The notes under the pieces are model-generated. The model was not told the DNA's origin. It saw nothing but the letters and a program-made list of their open reading frames with translations, and searched no databases. Made by a program: the position numbers and the translations under genes. A stretch of DNA of 64,000 nt from Tenggerimyces flavus (GTDB taxonomy: Bacteria; Actinomycetota; Actinomycetes; Propionibacteriales; Actinopolymorphaceae). The stretch spans positions 6,262,001-6,326,000 of the forward strand of contig NZ_JAFBCM010000001.1 of assembly GCF_016907715.1 (NCBI RefSeq), given 5' to 3'. Shown in pieces: positions 33,001 through 40,563 of the stretch. Numbering within the stretch: position 1 is the stretch's first letter; each line of letters begins with the position of its first letter.

Positions 33001-33503
33001 CCTGGAAGGTCGATCGTGGCTACTTCCTGATCAACAACTCCGAGCTGTTCGCCGACAGCCTGGACGAGGACGCCTCTCAGCTCAGCAGCTCGCGTGCCAA
33101 CGATCTGACCGACGTGACCGCGACAGCGAACGTCAAGGTGACCGCGTGGGACGACCAGCCGGGCTGGGTCGGCCTGACCGCCACCACCTTGGGCACGAAC
33201 GACAGCTACCGTTTCGTGGTCCACAACACCGGAACCGAACGACGGCTGCGCATCGAACGAGTGGTCAGCGGGCAACCGGCACAGGCGGCGCCGACGGTGC
33301 TGGCCGAGAAGGCGTACGCGCTGACCACCGGCACCACCTATGCCTTCACCGCACGTTCCTACCGCGGCCTGCTCACCTTCTCGGTCAACGGGACACCGGA
33401 GCTGACGGCCCGCGACACCCTGCTCAGCCGTGGTGGCTTCGGCTTCACCACCAGTCGTGCCCAAGCCCGCTTCGACAACGCACGCCTGCAGACCCTCCGG
33501 TGA
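30042..33503 (+). CDS. Large secreted heparinase II/III-family polysaccharide lyase with two C-terminal lectin-like domains
   Basis: This 1153-residue protein has a signal peptide (RRAVVVALLAVFLVATAAFT). An alpha-helical toroid (about 40-390, with WSFAMEWI and NNWYMSIARSLYKAG) is followed by the heparinase II/III beta-sandwich with the hallmark SHNHPDDLSLSLYAYGKR and LVADPGVYDYLS; the His/Tyr/Asn residues of the lyase site are plausible there. Two concanavalin-A-like domains follow (about 800-965 and 970-1153), each with DDFGIGGLDSQTW or DSLDEDA openings and FVNGVER or FSVNGTPE strands. It probably cleaves an acidic polysaccharide such as alginate, heparin-like glycan or ulvan. The stop codon lies inside a palindromic repeat. 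Confidence 0.85.
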   Translation: MTGRSSLRRAVVVALLAVFLVATAAFTSPSVTPAYTDPSTMTDAAFFAKLDLSQPGLATVRTHVQQADYPAAKTALLAYSRNRTTPVVPGMGTTPLTSPMSSTADELVDYVFEFADLGQTQSFNGDIDWDYHWNPSKPTEFGPAHYYVVDFMMVHILVPSYNALSPGDPKRTQYANAFWSFAMEWIADKGNTNDGLGPEPSHAGSNRLDMAKRLAAWVSAYDAFKNDPSLDADANIAVLKHLWQMSNRLYYTIEGTSGNNWYMSIARSLYKAGVYLPEFTDAANWRSRSEGATAKYFANNFKGDGMNVEPTEGYHLYALSLANEIKNLGVLNGRPVLTGISEGLERAGEVLTDLLLPNLEGPQLGDSASVNYGGEQLLKDFAGYFDRPDFLYLGSKRAQGTAPTRRSVLHPNSFAVMRTGWSANDNYLMVENSDTPYAGSHNHPDDLSLSLYAYGKRLVADPGVYDYLSTGPGPWLRLQTEAHNTVEVNNAPQSNIGRQQVSWRSNDGFDFFHGRHRDYAPISHDRKIFFVKPGFWIVSDLMSGSTITNTYEQLWHFPPTTVSVNGTTKRASTSFGGEANLKVVPADPATVTAAVRNGYYSPQPNVVNDAQYLAYTKSVAGTTSFDTVLFPEPAGANRNVTVSRIPTGVGTTTATALQIAKDAGNGGNTGTFYLSHEANPTTRSFGGFTFNGEVAYVEKSGAGNLVSTSLGRGSVLTEGAIDLIRSAVPVGDLAVTYQGSTLAVSAGDALAGPVTLYAPAATTVSLNGSAATFTRSGDYVTIAAPAIPTSGTTVINDDFGIGGLDSQTWSFDDANGSTGLRPESGTWAVAPHAGDNAYRQSAYSQENARALTTSSDWTDSLVEAKVTPVAKVGTFYGASLFARYQDDQHHYEFQYTSNGGAPELRIVKRFIGTTTVLASTPFTMSLGTTYTMKAVASGDTLKLFVNGVERVSAQDRQILGGAAGVGTHKTDTYFDDLKVTEIVDGDTWKVDRGYFLINNSELFADSLDEDASQLSSSRANDLTDVTATANVKVTAWDDQPGWVGLTATTLGTNDSYRFVVHNTGTERRLRIERVVSGQPAQAAPTVLAEKAYALTTGTTYAFTARSYRGLLTFSVNGTPELTARDTLLSRGGFGFTTSRAQARFDNARLQTLR

Positions 33504-33574
33504 TCATGTACGTGATCATGAAGGGAAACTGGCGTAGAGCGCGGCTAAGCCTTCACGATCACGTACATGATCAC
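33500..33574. repeat. Palindromic TGATCATG element, copy 4 (75 bp)
   Basis: This has the same architecture as the copy at 26854: arms GTGATCATGTACGTGATCATGAAGG-type and their complement, with one mismatch, around a 25-nt spacer. It supplies the TGA of the lyase gene and touches the stop of the convergent gene at 33571, so it may act as a shared terminator. Confidence 0.8.
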
Positions 33575-34110
33575 GCGGCTTCGTAGCTCAACATCACGAT
33601 GCCGTTGGACAAAGCGCGGTTGCCCGTCAGCGTCAATGCGTTGTTGACACCTTGCCGGAGCAGCAGGTCGCCCGACTCCCCCACCCCCGCGAGCTTGGGA
33701 TGCACCCACAGGTGAAGGACGTCGAGCAGACCGTTCTTCATCAGCTCACCGGCGACCGGGCCGAAGCCGTGCATGAGGATGTCGCCGCCCGGCGCCTCCC
33801 GGAGCTTGCGCACGAACTCCACGACGTCGCCGTCGATCACGGTGGTGTTGTTCCACTCGGGATCCTTCAACGTGGTCGAGGCGACGTACTTGGGAACCGC
33901 GTTGATCAGCTCCGGGTAGTCGCCGTCCCGGTTCGGCCAAGCGCCGGCGTAGATCTCGTACGTCGTTCGCCCCATCAGCATCGCGTCGGCCGCCTTGAGC
34001 TGGTCGAGCGTGATCTCGGACGTCTCGTCGGAGATGTAGTCGAAGTGCCACGCCTCCATCTTGTTGATCACGCCATCGAGACTGATGAACGTGGAGTTCA
34101 CTACGCGCAT
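33571..34110 (-). CDS. RibD C-terminal / dihydrofolate-reductase-like reductase
   Basis: This 179-residue protein has the YwjB/YyaP-type pattern: STFISLDGVINKMEAWHFDY, ADAMLMGRTTYEIYAGAWP, VPKYVASTTL, LREAPGGDILMHGFGPVAGEL and LHLWVHPKLAGVGES. These cytoplasmic proteins bind NADPH and reduce flavin- or pterin-like substrates; the substrate is unknown. It starts three bases after the stop of the flavoprotein gene upstream (34114), so the two form an operon. Its stop abuts a palindromic element. Confidence 0.88.
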   Translation of the reverse strand: MRVVNSTFISLDGVINKMEAWHFDYISDETSEITLDQLKAADAMLMGRTTYEIYAGAWPNRDGDYPELINAVPKYVASTTLKDPEWNNTTVIDGDVVEFVRKLREAPGGDILMHGFGPVAGELMKNGLLDVLHLWVHPKLAGVGESGDLLLRQGVNNALTLTGNRALSNGIVMLSYEAA

Positions 34111-34113
34111 GTA

Positions 34114-35475
34114 TTAATTCTCCTTGCTGGGCTTGATGTTCTGGTTCAGGTGGAACACGTTGTCCGGGTCGTAGGTGTCCTTCAGCGCGATGAGGCGCGC
34201 GAGCTTGTCCGGCGTGTACGCGCGGCGTACGCCCTCGACACCCTCGTCGGACAGCACGTTGACGTACACGCCGCTGGCGAACGGGGCGAGCCCGGCGCCG
34301 GTGCGGCGGGCGACGGCCATCCGGTCGGCGTCCTCGGCGGGATCGGTCCAGCGCGACGACGACACGAACTCGAACAGCGTGGCCCGCTGGGAGAACGCCG
34401 CCGCGTCGTCCGGCACCTCGGCGATCGCGCCGCCGTACGCCTGCAGACTTACGTTCGGCAGCAGCTCGCCCGTGCCCGAGTCCGTGCCACGCAACAGGAA
34501 AGCCTGGATGGTCTCGTCGTCGAACCGCTGCAGGTAGTGGCCCTTCCAGTACCGCCGGGACGCGTGTCCCTGCGGCGAGTCGTCCATCGTCTGCAGCTCG
34601 AGGTAGGTGCGTTCGACGACGTCTTCGGAGTCGGGTTTGCCCAACGCCTGCAGGCCAGGCAGCAGCTTGCGGCCCTCGTCCGGATCGCCGACCCAGACGT
34701 ACCCGACCGCCAGCCGGGCACCGCCGTCCTCGGTGTTGTAGACGCCGGCGGTGAACGTGGCCTGCCGCGGCGCCTCGGCGTTCAGGTCCCGCCAGCCGCG
34801 CAGCACGTCGAGGCCCTGCTCGTAGGAGAAGCTGAGGTCGACGAGCAGGCTCTGCGTCCCGGTCTCGTGCAGCTGGAACTCGAACTCGGTGACGATGCCG
34901 AAGTTGCCGCCACCACCGCGAAGTCCCCAGTACAGCTCGGGATTCTCCTCCGCGCTCGCGCGTACGACGTCGCCGGCGGCCGTCACGACCTCGTACGACA
35001 CGACGTTGTCGCAGGACAGTCCGTACTGGCGCGCGAGCCAGCCCATCCCGCCGCCGAGCGTGAGCCCGCCGACGCCGGTGTGCGACACGTTGCCGGCGGT
35101 CGTCGCGAGACCGTAAGGCTGCGACGCCGCGTCGAGAGCACCGAGCAGCGCTCCGCCCTGCACCCACGCGCGCTTGGTCTTCGGGTCGACGCGCACCGCT
35201 CCGTACGGCGTCAGGTCGATCATGAAGCCGTCCTCGGGCACGGACAGGCCAAGCACGCTGTGCCCGCCGCACCGTACGCCGATCTCGAGCCCGAGCTCGC
35301 GGGCCGTCCGTACGGCCGCCACCACGTCGGCGACGCTCGTGCAGCGCGCGATCATCCGCGGCCGCCGGTCCACCATCGCGTTCCAGACCGTCCGGGAGGC
35401 CTCGTAGCCGTCGTCGCCGGGCAGCAGCAGCCCGCCCTCGAAACGTCCCTGGATGTCGCTCACTCCAGCGGTCAA
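34114..35475 (-). CDS. FAD-dependent oxidoreductase, berberine-bridge type with bicovalent flavin
   Basis: This 453-residue protein has an FAD_binding_4 domain (RCTSVADVVAAVRTARE, VRCGGHSVLGLSV) and a C-terminal BBE segment (YDPDNVFHLNQNIKP). His72 in CGGHS and Cys155 in YGLSCDNV match the two residues that tie FAD covalently in bicovalent members such as glucooligosaccharide oxidase and aclacinomycin oxidoreductase. It probably oxidises an alcohol or sugar hydroxyl with O2. There is no signal peptide. It is divergent from the MocR-type regulator at 35550, which may control it. Confidence 0.9.
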   Translation of the reverse strand: MTAGVSDIQGRFEGGLLLPGDDGYEASRTVWNAMVDRRPRMIARCTSVADVVAAVRTARELGLEIGVRCGGHSVLGLSVPEDGFMIDLTPYGAVRVDPKTKRAWVQGGALLGALDAASQPYGLATTAGNVSHTGVGGLTLGGGMGWLARQYGLSCDNVVSYEVVTAAGDVVRASAEENPELYWGLRGGGGNFGIVTEFEFQLHETGTQSLLVDLSFSYEQGLDVLRGWRDLNAEAPRQATFTAGVYNTEDGGARLAVGYVWVGDPDEGRKLLPGLQALGKPDSEDVVERTYLELQTMDDSPQGHASRRYWKGHYLQRFDDETIQAFLLRGTDSGTGELLPNVSLQAYGGAIAEVPDDAAAFSQRATLFEFVSSSRWTDPAEDADRMAVARRTGAGLAPFASGVYVNVLSDEGVEGVRRAYTPDKLARLIALKDTYDPDNVFHLNQNIKPSKEN

Positions 35476-35549
35476 CGCAAACCCCTCCCATGACTTCTCG
35501 GCGGCATGAGCCTCCCAGAGAATCGGTCCGCAGGATAAGGTCCAATCCG

Positions 35550-36962
35550 ATGGCCGATTCGAGGACCAATTCCCGCCCGACCGGAGACCTGCTCATCGAG
35601 CTCCGGCGGGACGTCAACGATCCCCTGCACCGGCAGATCGCCGCCGCGATCCGCGCCGGCATCCAGGCCCGCCGGCTCCGCCTTGGCATGGCGCTACCGC
35701 CGACGCGCCAGCTCGCGGCGACGCTCGACGTCTCCCGCGGCGTGGTGGTCGAGGCGTACCAGATCCTCGTCGCCGAGGGCTACCTCACCAGCCGGTCGGG
35801 CGGCTACACGCGCGTGGCGGTCGGTCCCCAGCCGGAGCCCGCGACGCCCCGCGCGGAGCCGACGAACGAGGCGAGCATCGACTTCTCCAGCTGCCGCCCG
35901 GACGTGTCGCGCTTCCCGCGGGCGGCCTGGGTGCGGTCGGTCCGGCGGGTGTTCAACGAGACGCCGAGCGAGCTGCTCGGCTACCTCCCCGGCCGCGGCG
36001 TGCCCCAGCTGCGGGTGGCGCTCGCCGAGCACCTCAACCGGGTCCGCGGTACGAACGCGCACCCGGACAACATCGTGGTCTGCAACGGTTACACGCAGGG
36101 CATCGCGTTGCTGTTCCAGGTGCTGAAGTGGATGGGCGCGAAGCGGATCGCGGTCGAGGACCCGACGTCCGACGACGACGCGGTGCCCGCGGCCCGCGCG
36201 CTGGGCCTGGAGGTGGTGGGCGTCCCCGTCGACGAGGACGGCATCCGCGTCGACGTTCTCGCCCGGACCGCAGCCAACGCGGTCGTGCTCACGCCGTCGC
36301 ACCAGTGGCCGACCGGCGGCGTGCTTCCGCCTGAGTCGCGAGCCGCCGTCCTCGGGTGGGCCGCCGATCGCGGCGCGCTGGTGATCGAGGACGACTACGA
36401 CGCGGAGTTCCGGTACGACCGGGCGCCGATCGGCTCGATGCACGGCCTCGCACCGGAGCTCGTCATGTACATGGGGACCGCGAGCAAGACGCTCGCCCCC
36501 GGGCTTCGGCTCGGCTGGATGGTGCTGCCGCAGAACCTCGTCGACCTCGTCGCCGAGGCCAAGGTGACGGCGGACCGGGGAACGCCGACGACCGAGCAGC
36601 TGGTGTTCGCCGACTTCCTCGCGAGGGGCGAGTTCGACCGGCACCTGCGGCGGATGCGGCCGGCGTACCGGCGTCGGCGCGACGTGCTGTTGGAAGCGCT
36701 GTCGACGTACTGCCCGATGCTCGAGCCCGCGGGCGTTGCCGCCGGCCTGCACCTGATCGCGTGGCTGCCCGACACGGTCGACGAGACCGCGGTGGTCACC
36801 GAGGCGCGGGCGCAGGACGTCAAGATCGACGGGATCGGCACGTACCGGCTGTCGTCGAAGGGCCGCGGCGGGCTGATCTTCGGGTACGGCGGGCAGACCG
36901 AGGCGGCGATGACCGAGGGAGTGAAGATCCTCGGCTCGGTCATCGCCGCGCTGGCTGACTAG
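35550..36962 (+). CDS. MocR/PdxR-type regulator (GntR helix-turn-helix fused to PLP aminotransferase fold)
   Basis: This 470-residue protein has an N-terminal winged helix (DPLHRQIAAAIRAGIQARRL, LPPTRQLAATLDVSRGVV, EAYQILVAEGYL) and a fold type I aminotransferase domain with VVCNGYTQGI, VIEDDYDAEFRYDR and the PLP lysine in MGTASKTLAPGLRLGWM. Such proteins sense PLP or amino compounds, typically binding direct repeats at a divergent promoter; GGTCC occurs twice, 16 bases apart, in the 74-bp gap to the flavoprotein gene. The ATG at 35550 was chosen over 35490. Its stop overlaps the convergent gene by four bases. Confidence 0.9.
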   Translation: MADSRTNSRPTGDLLIELRRDVNDPLHRQIAAAIRAGIQARRLRLGMALPPTRQLAATLDVSRGVVVEAYQILVAEGYLTSRSGGYTRVAVGPQPEPATPRAEPTNEASIDFSSCRPDVSRFPRAAWVRSVRRVFNETPSELLGYLPGRGVPQLRVALAEHLNRVRGTNAHPDNIVVCNGYTQGIALLFQVLKWMGAKRIAVEDPTSDDDAVPAARALGLEVVGVPVDEDGIRVDVLARTAANAVVLTPSHQWPTGGVLPPESRAAVLGWAADRGALVIEDDYDAEFRYDRAPIGSMHGLAPELVMYMGTASKTLAPGLRLGWMVLPQNLVDLVAEAKVTADRGTPTTEQLVFADFLARGEFDRHLRRMRPAYRRRRDVLLEALSTYCPMLEPAGVAAGLHLIAWLPDTVDETAVVTEARAQDVKIDGIGTYRLSSKGRGGLIFGYGGQTEAAMTEGVKILGSVIAALAD

Positions 36963-37435
36963 GACTGGGCGAGGAGGGCGTCGAGGCGCTGGTAGCCCTC
37001 GATCACGCCGACCTCCATGCCGCTGGAGACGATCATGTCGCGGCCTTCGAACGTGTCGACGACGCTCAGCGTCGTGACCCGGCACCGCCCACCGTCGAGC
37101 GGCTCGAACGTGATCGTCTCGAGCGCGACGCCGTCCGGGTAGCCCGCCCAGGTGAACGTCTGCACGATGCGCTCGTTCTGGCGGATCTCGTGGAACGAGC
37201 CGTAGAAACTCTCCCCGCCACCCTCGTGGTACTTCCAGCCGCCGCCGGTCTTGGCGTCCCACCGGTCGAGGTTCATCTCGGTGCCGTTCGGGCCGAGCCA
37301 CTGAACGATCAGCTCGGGGTCGACCCACGCGTTGAACACGCGGTCGGGGGTGGCGTCGAACTCGCGGACGATCTTGACGGTGGGGACCTTGGGGTCGGCC
37401 TCGATCGTCGCCTCGTTCTTGGTGGTGGCGTTCAT
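36959..37435 (-). CDS. AHSA1/SRPBCC-domain protein
   Basis: This 158-residue protein contains VKIVREFDATPDRVFNAWVD, VQWLGPNGTEMNLDRWDAK, GSFHEIRQNERIVQTFTW and VIEGYQRLDALL, the standard activator-of-Hsp90-like SRPBCC pattern. These small hydrophobic-ligand-fold proteins are usually paired with an ArsR regulator, as here. The ATG at 37435 overlaps the ArsR stop by four bases. The ligand is unknown. Confidence 0.9.
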   Translation of the reverse strand: MNATTKNEATIEADPKVPTVKIVREFDATPDRVFNAWVDPELIVQWLGPNGTEMNLDRWDAKTGGGWKYHEGGGESFYGSFHEIRQNERIVQTFTWAGYPDGVALETITFEPLDGGRCRVTTLSVVDTFEGRDMIVSSGMEVGVIEGYQRLDALLAQS

Positions 37436-37797
37436 GATGCTGCTCCTCTGTGTCTGTCCTGGTCTTCGGTCTCTTGGGCGTCCTGGGCCGCGAGCAGGGC
37501 GTCCAGGCGGCGGAACCGCTCTTCGGCCTGCACGCGATACCGCTCGATCCACTTGGTCATCAGGTCGAACACCTCCGCCTCGAGATGGCAGGGTCTTCGT
37601 TGCGCGTCCCTCGTCTGGCTGACGAGACCCGCATCGGTGAGGACCTTGAGGTGCTTGGAGACCGCCTGAACGGACACGTCGTACGGCTCGGCGAGCTCGC
37701 CCACCGTGGCATCCCTGAGGGACAGCCGTGCGACGATGTCGCGCCTCGTCGGGTCCGCGAGTGCCGCGAACACCTTCGACAGCCTGTCCTCCGTCAT
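37432..37797 (-). CDS. ArsR-family repressor
   Basis: This 121-residue protein has a winged helix, FAALADPTRRDIVARLSLRD followed by TVGELAEPYDVSVQAVSKHL and LVSQTRDAQRRPCHLEAEVF. There are no clustered metal-binding cysteines, so it is of the SRPBCC-partner type, not a metal sensor. GGAGAGG precedes the ATG at 37797. Two palindromes in its promoter (37812-37874) are likely operators. Confidence 0.9.
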   Translation of the reverse strand: MTEDRLSKVFAALADPTRRDIVARLSLRDATVGELAEPYDVSVQAVSKHLKVLTDAGLVSQTRDAQRRPCHLEAEVFDLMTKWIERYRVQAEERFRRLDALLAAQDAQETEDQDRHRGAAS

Positions 37798-37811
37798 GAC
37801 CTCTCCTCGTC

Positions 37812-37874
37812 CTCAACCCTTTGGTTGAGTACGAATCTAGGCCGACGTCAGGGCGTTGTCAACCTCTTGGTTGA
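37812..37874. promoter_or_regulatory. Paired ArsR-type operators CTCAACC-N4-GGTTGAG
   Basis: Site 1 is CTCAACC-CTTT-GGTTGAG at 37812-37829. Site 2 is TCAACC-TCTT-GGTTGA at 37859-37874, overlapping the stop codon of the isomerase gene. The centres are 46 bp apart. Both lie just upstream of the ArsR gene and match each other closely, suggesting cooperative autorepression. Confidence 0.7.
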
Positions 37875-38614
37875 AGAAGGCTGCTCAGGGCTGCTCGCGA
37901 GCGGTCCATCGCCTCGGTGAGCTCGGTGCTGGTCTCCTCGTCGACGCAGAGCCAGCCGTCGTACCCGGTGTCCTGGAGCGCTTCGAAGAGCGCCGGGAAG
38001 TCGATCGTGCCTTCGCCGAGGAGGCGCCACTGGCCGTCGGCGAAGTCCTTGAGGTGGAGGTTGTCGATCACGTTCGCGAAGTCCCTGACCAGGCCGGCGA
38101 CGTCGGTGATGCCGGACTTCACCAGGTGCGCGGTGTCGACGGTGAGGTGCACGGCGTCGTGGTCGGCGGCGTCGAAGAACACGTCGAAGTCGTGCCGATG
38201 CATGACCGGCTGGTCGAAGTGATGGTGCAGGGAGAGCGCGACTCCCTGGTCGGCGGCCTCGCGGCCGACCTGTGAGAGCGTCTTCGCGAAGCCGGCGATG
38301 TCCTCGTCGGCGAGCCCGATCCGGCTGAGACCGTGGCAGAAGACGAGCCGTTCGGCCTTCACGGCTTGGGCGAACGCGATCGTGTCGCGGAGCTGCGCGA
38401 GGCCGCTCTGGTCGAGCGTGCCGCCGGTGATCAGGGCGGTCGTGAGGGCTTGGTCGTCGCCCCACTCGTTCTGGAACGCGCTCGGGTCGTCGAGGTGGGC
38501 CGCGTACTGGCCGCCCTTGAGCTGCAGGCCTTCGTACCCGGCTTGGCGGAACCGGTCGAACATTAGGCGCTGCTCGTCGAGACCGTTCGTGGGCTTGGAG
38601 AACGCGAGCTTCAT
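37859..38614 (-). CDS. Sugar phosphate isomerase/epimerase-like TIM-barrel protein
   Basis: This 251-residue protein is of the AP-endonuclease-2/xylose-isomerase-like family: FRQAGYEGLQLKGGQYAAHL, LVFCHGLSRIG, ALSLHHHFDQPVM, HLTVDTAHLVKSGI, NLHLKDFADGQW and GYDGWLCVDEETS. The conserved His/Glu/Asp metal ligands are in place. It overlaps the oxidoreductase gene upstream by four bases, so the pair probably acts on one sugar or inositol-like compound. Confidence 0.88.
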   Translation of the reverse strand: MKLAFSKPTNGLDEQRLMFDRFRQAGYEGLQLKGGQYAAHLDDPSAFQNEWGDDQALTTALITGGTLDQSGLAQLRDTIAFAQAVKAERLVFCHGLSRIGLADEDIAGFAKTLSQVGREAADQGVALSLHHHFDQPVMHRHDFDVFFDAADHDAVHLTVDTAHLVKSGITDVAGLVRDFANVIDNLHLKDFADGQWRLLGEGTIDFPALFEALQDTGYDGWLCVDEETSTELTEAMDRSRAALSSLLQPRG

Positions 38615-39603
38615 CGGGGCAGTCCTTCGGTGAGCGTGACGGGTTCGCCGGCCTTCGCGGAGGCGTACGCGGCGTCGAGGAGCGCGATCGTGCGGAGGTT
38701 GTCCTCGCCGCTGTTCGCTGGTTCCTTGCCGTCGTCGAGCGCTTGCAGAAGCTGGTCGAGACAGCGGTAGGTGGACTCGGGTTTCCCCTTGCCCGCATAG
38801 GGGTTCTGATGGCTCGTCGTGCCGGCGTCGTCGGTCAGCTGGACGCCTTCGCTACCGAGCCGCAGCGTCGCCAGCGCGCCGAGGACGACGGTGTCCGTAC
38901 GCCTGATCCGGCTGGAGAAGCTCTCGGTGTAGGTGACGGGGATGTCGTCGAACAGCAGGTGGGTGAACGCCTCGGTCTCACCCGTCGCGTCGATCGCGGG
39001 CGACGATGCCGTACGACACCAGACCCAGCTGGCCTCGCGGCCGAGCAGGAAGCGGAAGCCGTCGAGCCAGTGCACGCCCATCACCGAGAGCGCGTGCCGT
39101 TCGGCCTCCCTCCGCCACCCCTTGTCCTGGCGGAACATCAGGTCCTCGTGGACGATCCCGAGGACCTTGCCGAGCCGTCCCTCGGCGACGAGGTCGCGAG
39201 CGAGGTGGAAGCCGTAGTGCTCGCGGAAGTTCTGGTTGACAGCGAGTTTGACGTTCGCCTTGGCGCAGATGTCGACCAGGGTCTTGGCCTCGGCGTACGT
39301 GTCCGCAAGCGGTTTCTCGACCATCAGGTGCTTGCCGGCCGCGGCCAGCTGCTCGACCATTTCGCGGCGGATGCTCGTCGGCGTGCAGACGACCGCGACG
39401 TCCCAGTCGACGGCGTCGATCATCGCGTCGAGCGTCTCGTGGACGCTCGCGACGCCGTACGTCTGTTGCGCCCAGTCGCGTCGCTCGGCCACGGGGTCGC
39501 AGGCGGCGACGAGCTGGATCCGTTCGGGATGGGCGGTGTAGCCGTCGTAGTGCATCGCGGTGACGCCGCCGCAGCCGACCATCGCGAGCTTGTGCACGGT
39601 CAT
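38611..39603 (-). CDS. Gfo/Idh/MocA-family NAD(P)-dependent oxidoreductase
   Basis: This 330-residue protein has an N-terminal Rossmann fold (LAMVGCGGVTAMHYDGYTAH, VVCTPTSIRREMVEQLAAAG, HLMVEKPLADTYAEA, the EKP signature) and a C-terminal substrate domain (AVNQNFREHYGFHLARDLV, GVHWLDGFRFLLG). It oxidises or reduces sugar or cyclitol hydroxyls. The ATG at 39603 was chosen over one at 39657. It is translationally coupled to the TIM-barrel isomerase. Confidence 0.9.
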   Translation of the reverse strand: MTVHKLAMVGCGGVTAMHYDGYTAHPERIQLVAACDPVAERRDWAQQTYGVASVHETLDAMIDAVDWDVAVVCTPTSIRREMVEQLAAAGKHLMVEKPLADTYAEAKTLVDICAKANVKLAVNQNFREHYGFHLARDLVAEGRLGKVLGIVHEDLMFRQDKGWRREAERHALSVMGVHWLDGFRFLLGREASWVWCRTASSPAIDATGETEAFTHLLFDDIPVTYTESFSSRIRRTDTVVLGALATLRLGSEGVQLTDDAGTTSHQNPYAGKGKPESTYRCLDQLLQALDDGKEPANSGEDNLRTIALLDAAYASAKAGEPVTLTEGLPR

Positions 39604-39664
39604 GCCTGCCAGCATTCCCCGGCGCGTTCGGGAGACCAAGGGCCAATCCGCGCACATTGGCTCA

Positions 39665-40486
39665 CTATCGTCGCGTCAGCAGCCGAGCCAACCGCTCCGC
39701 GGTCGGGGTCCCGCTGACGGGTGTGTAGATCACCAGCCTGAGCTCGGGATGGTCCGACGGCACCAACCGGTGGTGCTCCAGGCGCAGGTCGCCGACGTCG
39801 GGGTGGTGGAAGAGACGTTCGCGGGAGGTGAATCCCTCGATGTCGTGGCGTTCCCAGCCTTCGGCGAACGCCTCGCTCGCTTTGTTCAGCCGGTCGACGA
39901 GGTAGCCGAACTCCCCCAGTCGCGGTCCGGCTTCGGCGCGGAACTCGGCGAGGAACCGGTGGCTGGTGACGTCCCAGTCGGGCAGCAGGTCGCGGACGTA
40001 CGGGTCGGTGAACACGAGCCAGAGCAGGTTGCGGTCCTCGTTCGACACCTGGGCGACGTTCGGATAGAGGGCGGCGTACGCGGCGTTCCAGCCGACGACC
40101 TGCCAGTCGGGCGCGAGCGCGTACGCGGGTTCGCCGGCGAGGGCGTCGAGCAGGCGCTGGACGTGCGGCGGTGCCGTGGCCTCGTGCGGTGGAGCTTGGG
40201 CGGGCTGGGGTGCGGAGAAGCCGGCGAGCGAGAGGACGTACGCATGCTCGGTGCTCGTCAGCCGGAGCGTCCTGGCGAGCGCGTCGAGGACCTGGCGGGA
40301 CGGGTTGATGTCACGGCCCTGCTCGAGCCAGGTGTACCAGGTGACGCTGACGCCGGAGAGGTAGGCGACCTCCTCGCGTCTGAGCCCCTGTGTGGACCGG
40401 CGGCTGAGCTGCGGCAGGCCGAGGTCGGCGCGGTCGAGCCGGGTCCGCCGCGCGCGGAAGAAGTCGCCGAGCTCCTGCCTGGTCAT
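39665..40486 (-). CDS. XRE-family regulator with MmyB-like C-terminal domain
   Basis: This 273-residue protein has a helix-turn-helix (LGDFFRARRTRL, QGLRREEVAYLSGVSVTWYT, LEQGRDINPSRQVLDALART) and a MmyB ligand-binding domain (DWQVVGWNAAYAALYP, NLLWLVFTDP, FRAEAGPRLGEF). In streptomycetes such regulators bind fatty-acid-like ligands and control a divergent gene, here ilvD. The start lies ten bases from a 19-bp palindrome that could be its operator. Confidence 0.9.
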   Translation of the reverse strand: MTRQELGDFFRARRTRLDRADLGLPQLSRRSTQGLRREEVAYLSGVSVTWYTWLEQGRDINPSRQVLDALARTLRLTSTEHAYVLSLAGFSAPQPAQAPPHEATAPPHVQRLLDALAGEPAYALAPDWQVVGWNAAYAALYPNVAQVSNEDRNLLWLVFTDPYVRDLLPDWDVTSHRFLAEFRAEAGPRLGEFGYLVDRLNKASEAFAEGWERHDIEGFTSRERLFHHPDVGDLRLEHHRLVPSDHPELRLVIYTPVSGTPTAERLARLLTRR

Positions 40487-40496
40487 GGTGTCGATG

Positions 40497-40515
40497 CTAG
40501 TAGTGCCACTACTAG
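40497..40515. promoter_or_regulatory. 19-bp palindrome between XRE regulator and ilvD
   Basis: CTAGTAGTG-C-CACTACTAG is a perfect inverted repeat in the 77-bp divergent gap. It is a likely binding site for the MmyB-type regulator at 39665-40486, controlling itself and ilvD. Confidence 0.65.
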
Positions 40516-40563
40516 AAGTGGCGCCGTCTTCGCAGCTGCGCTTCGTGCGGTGAGGCTTTGACT

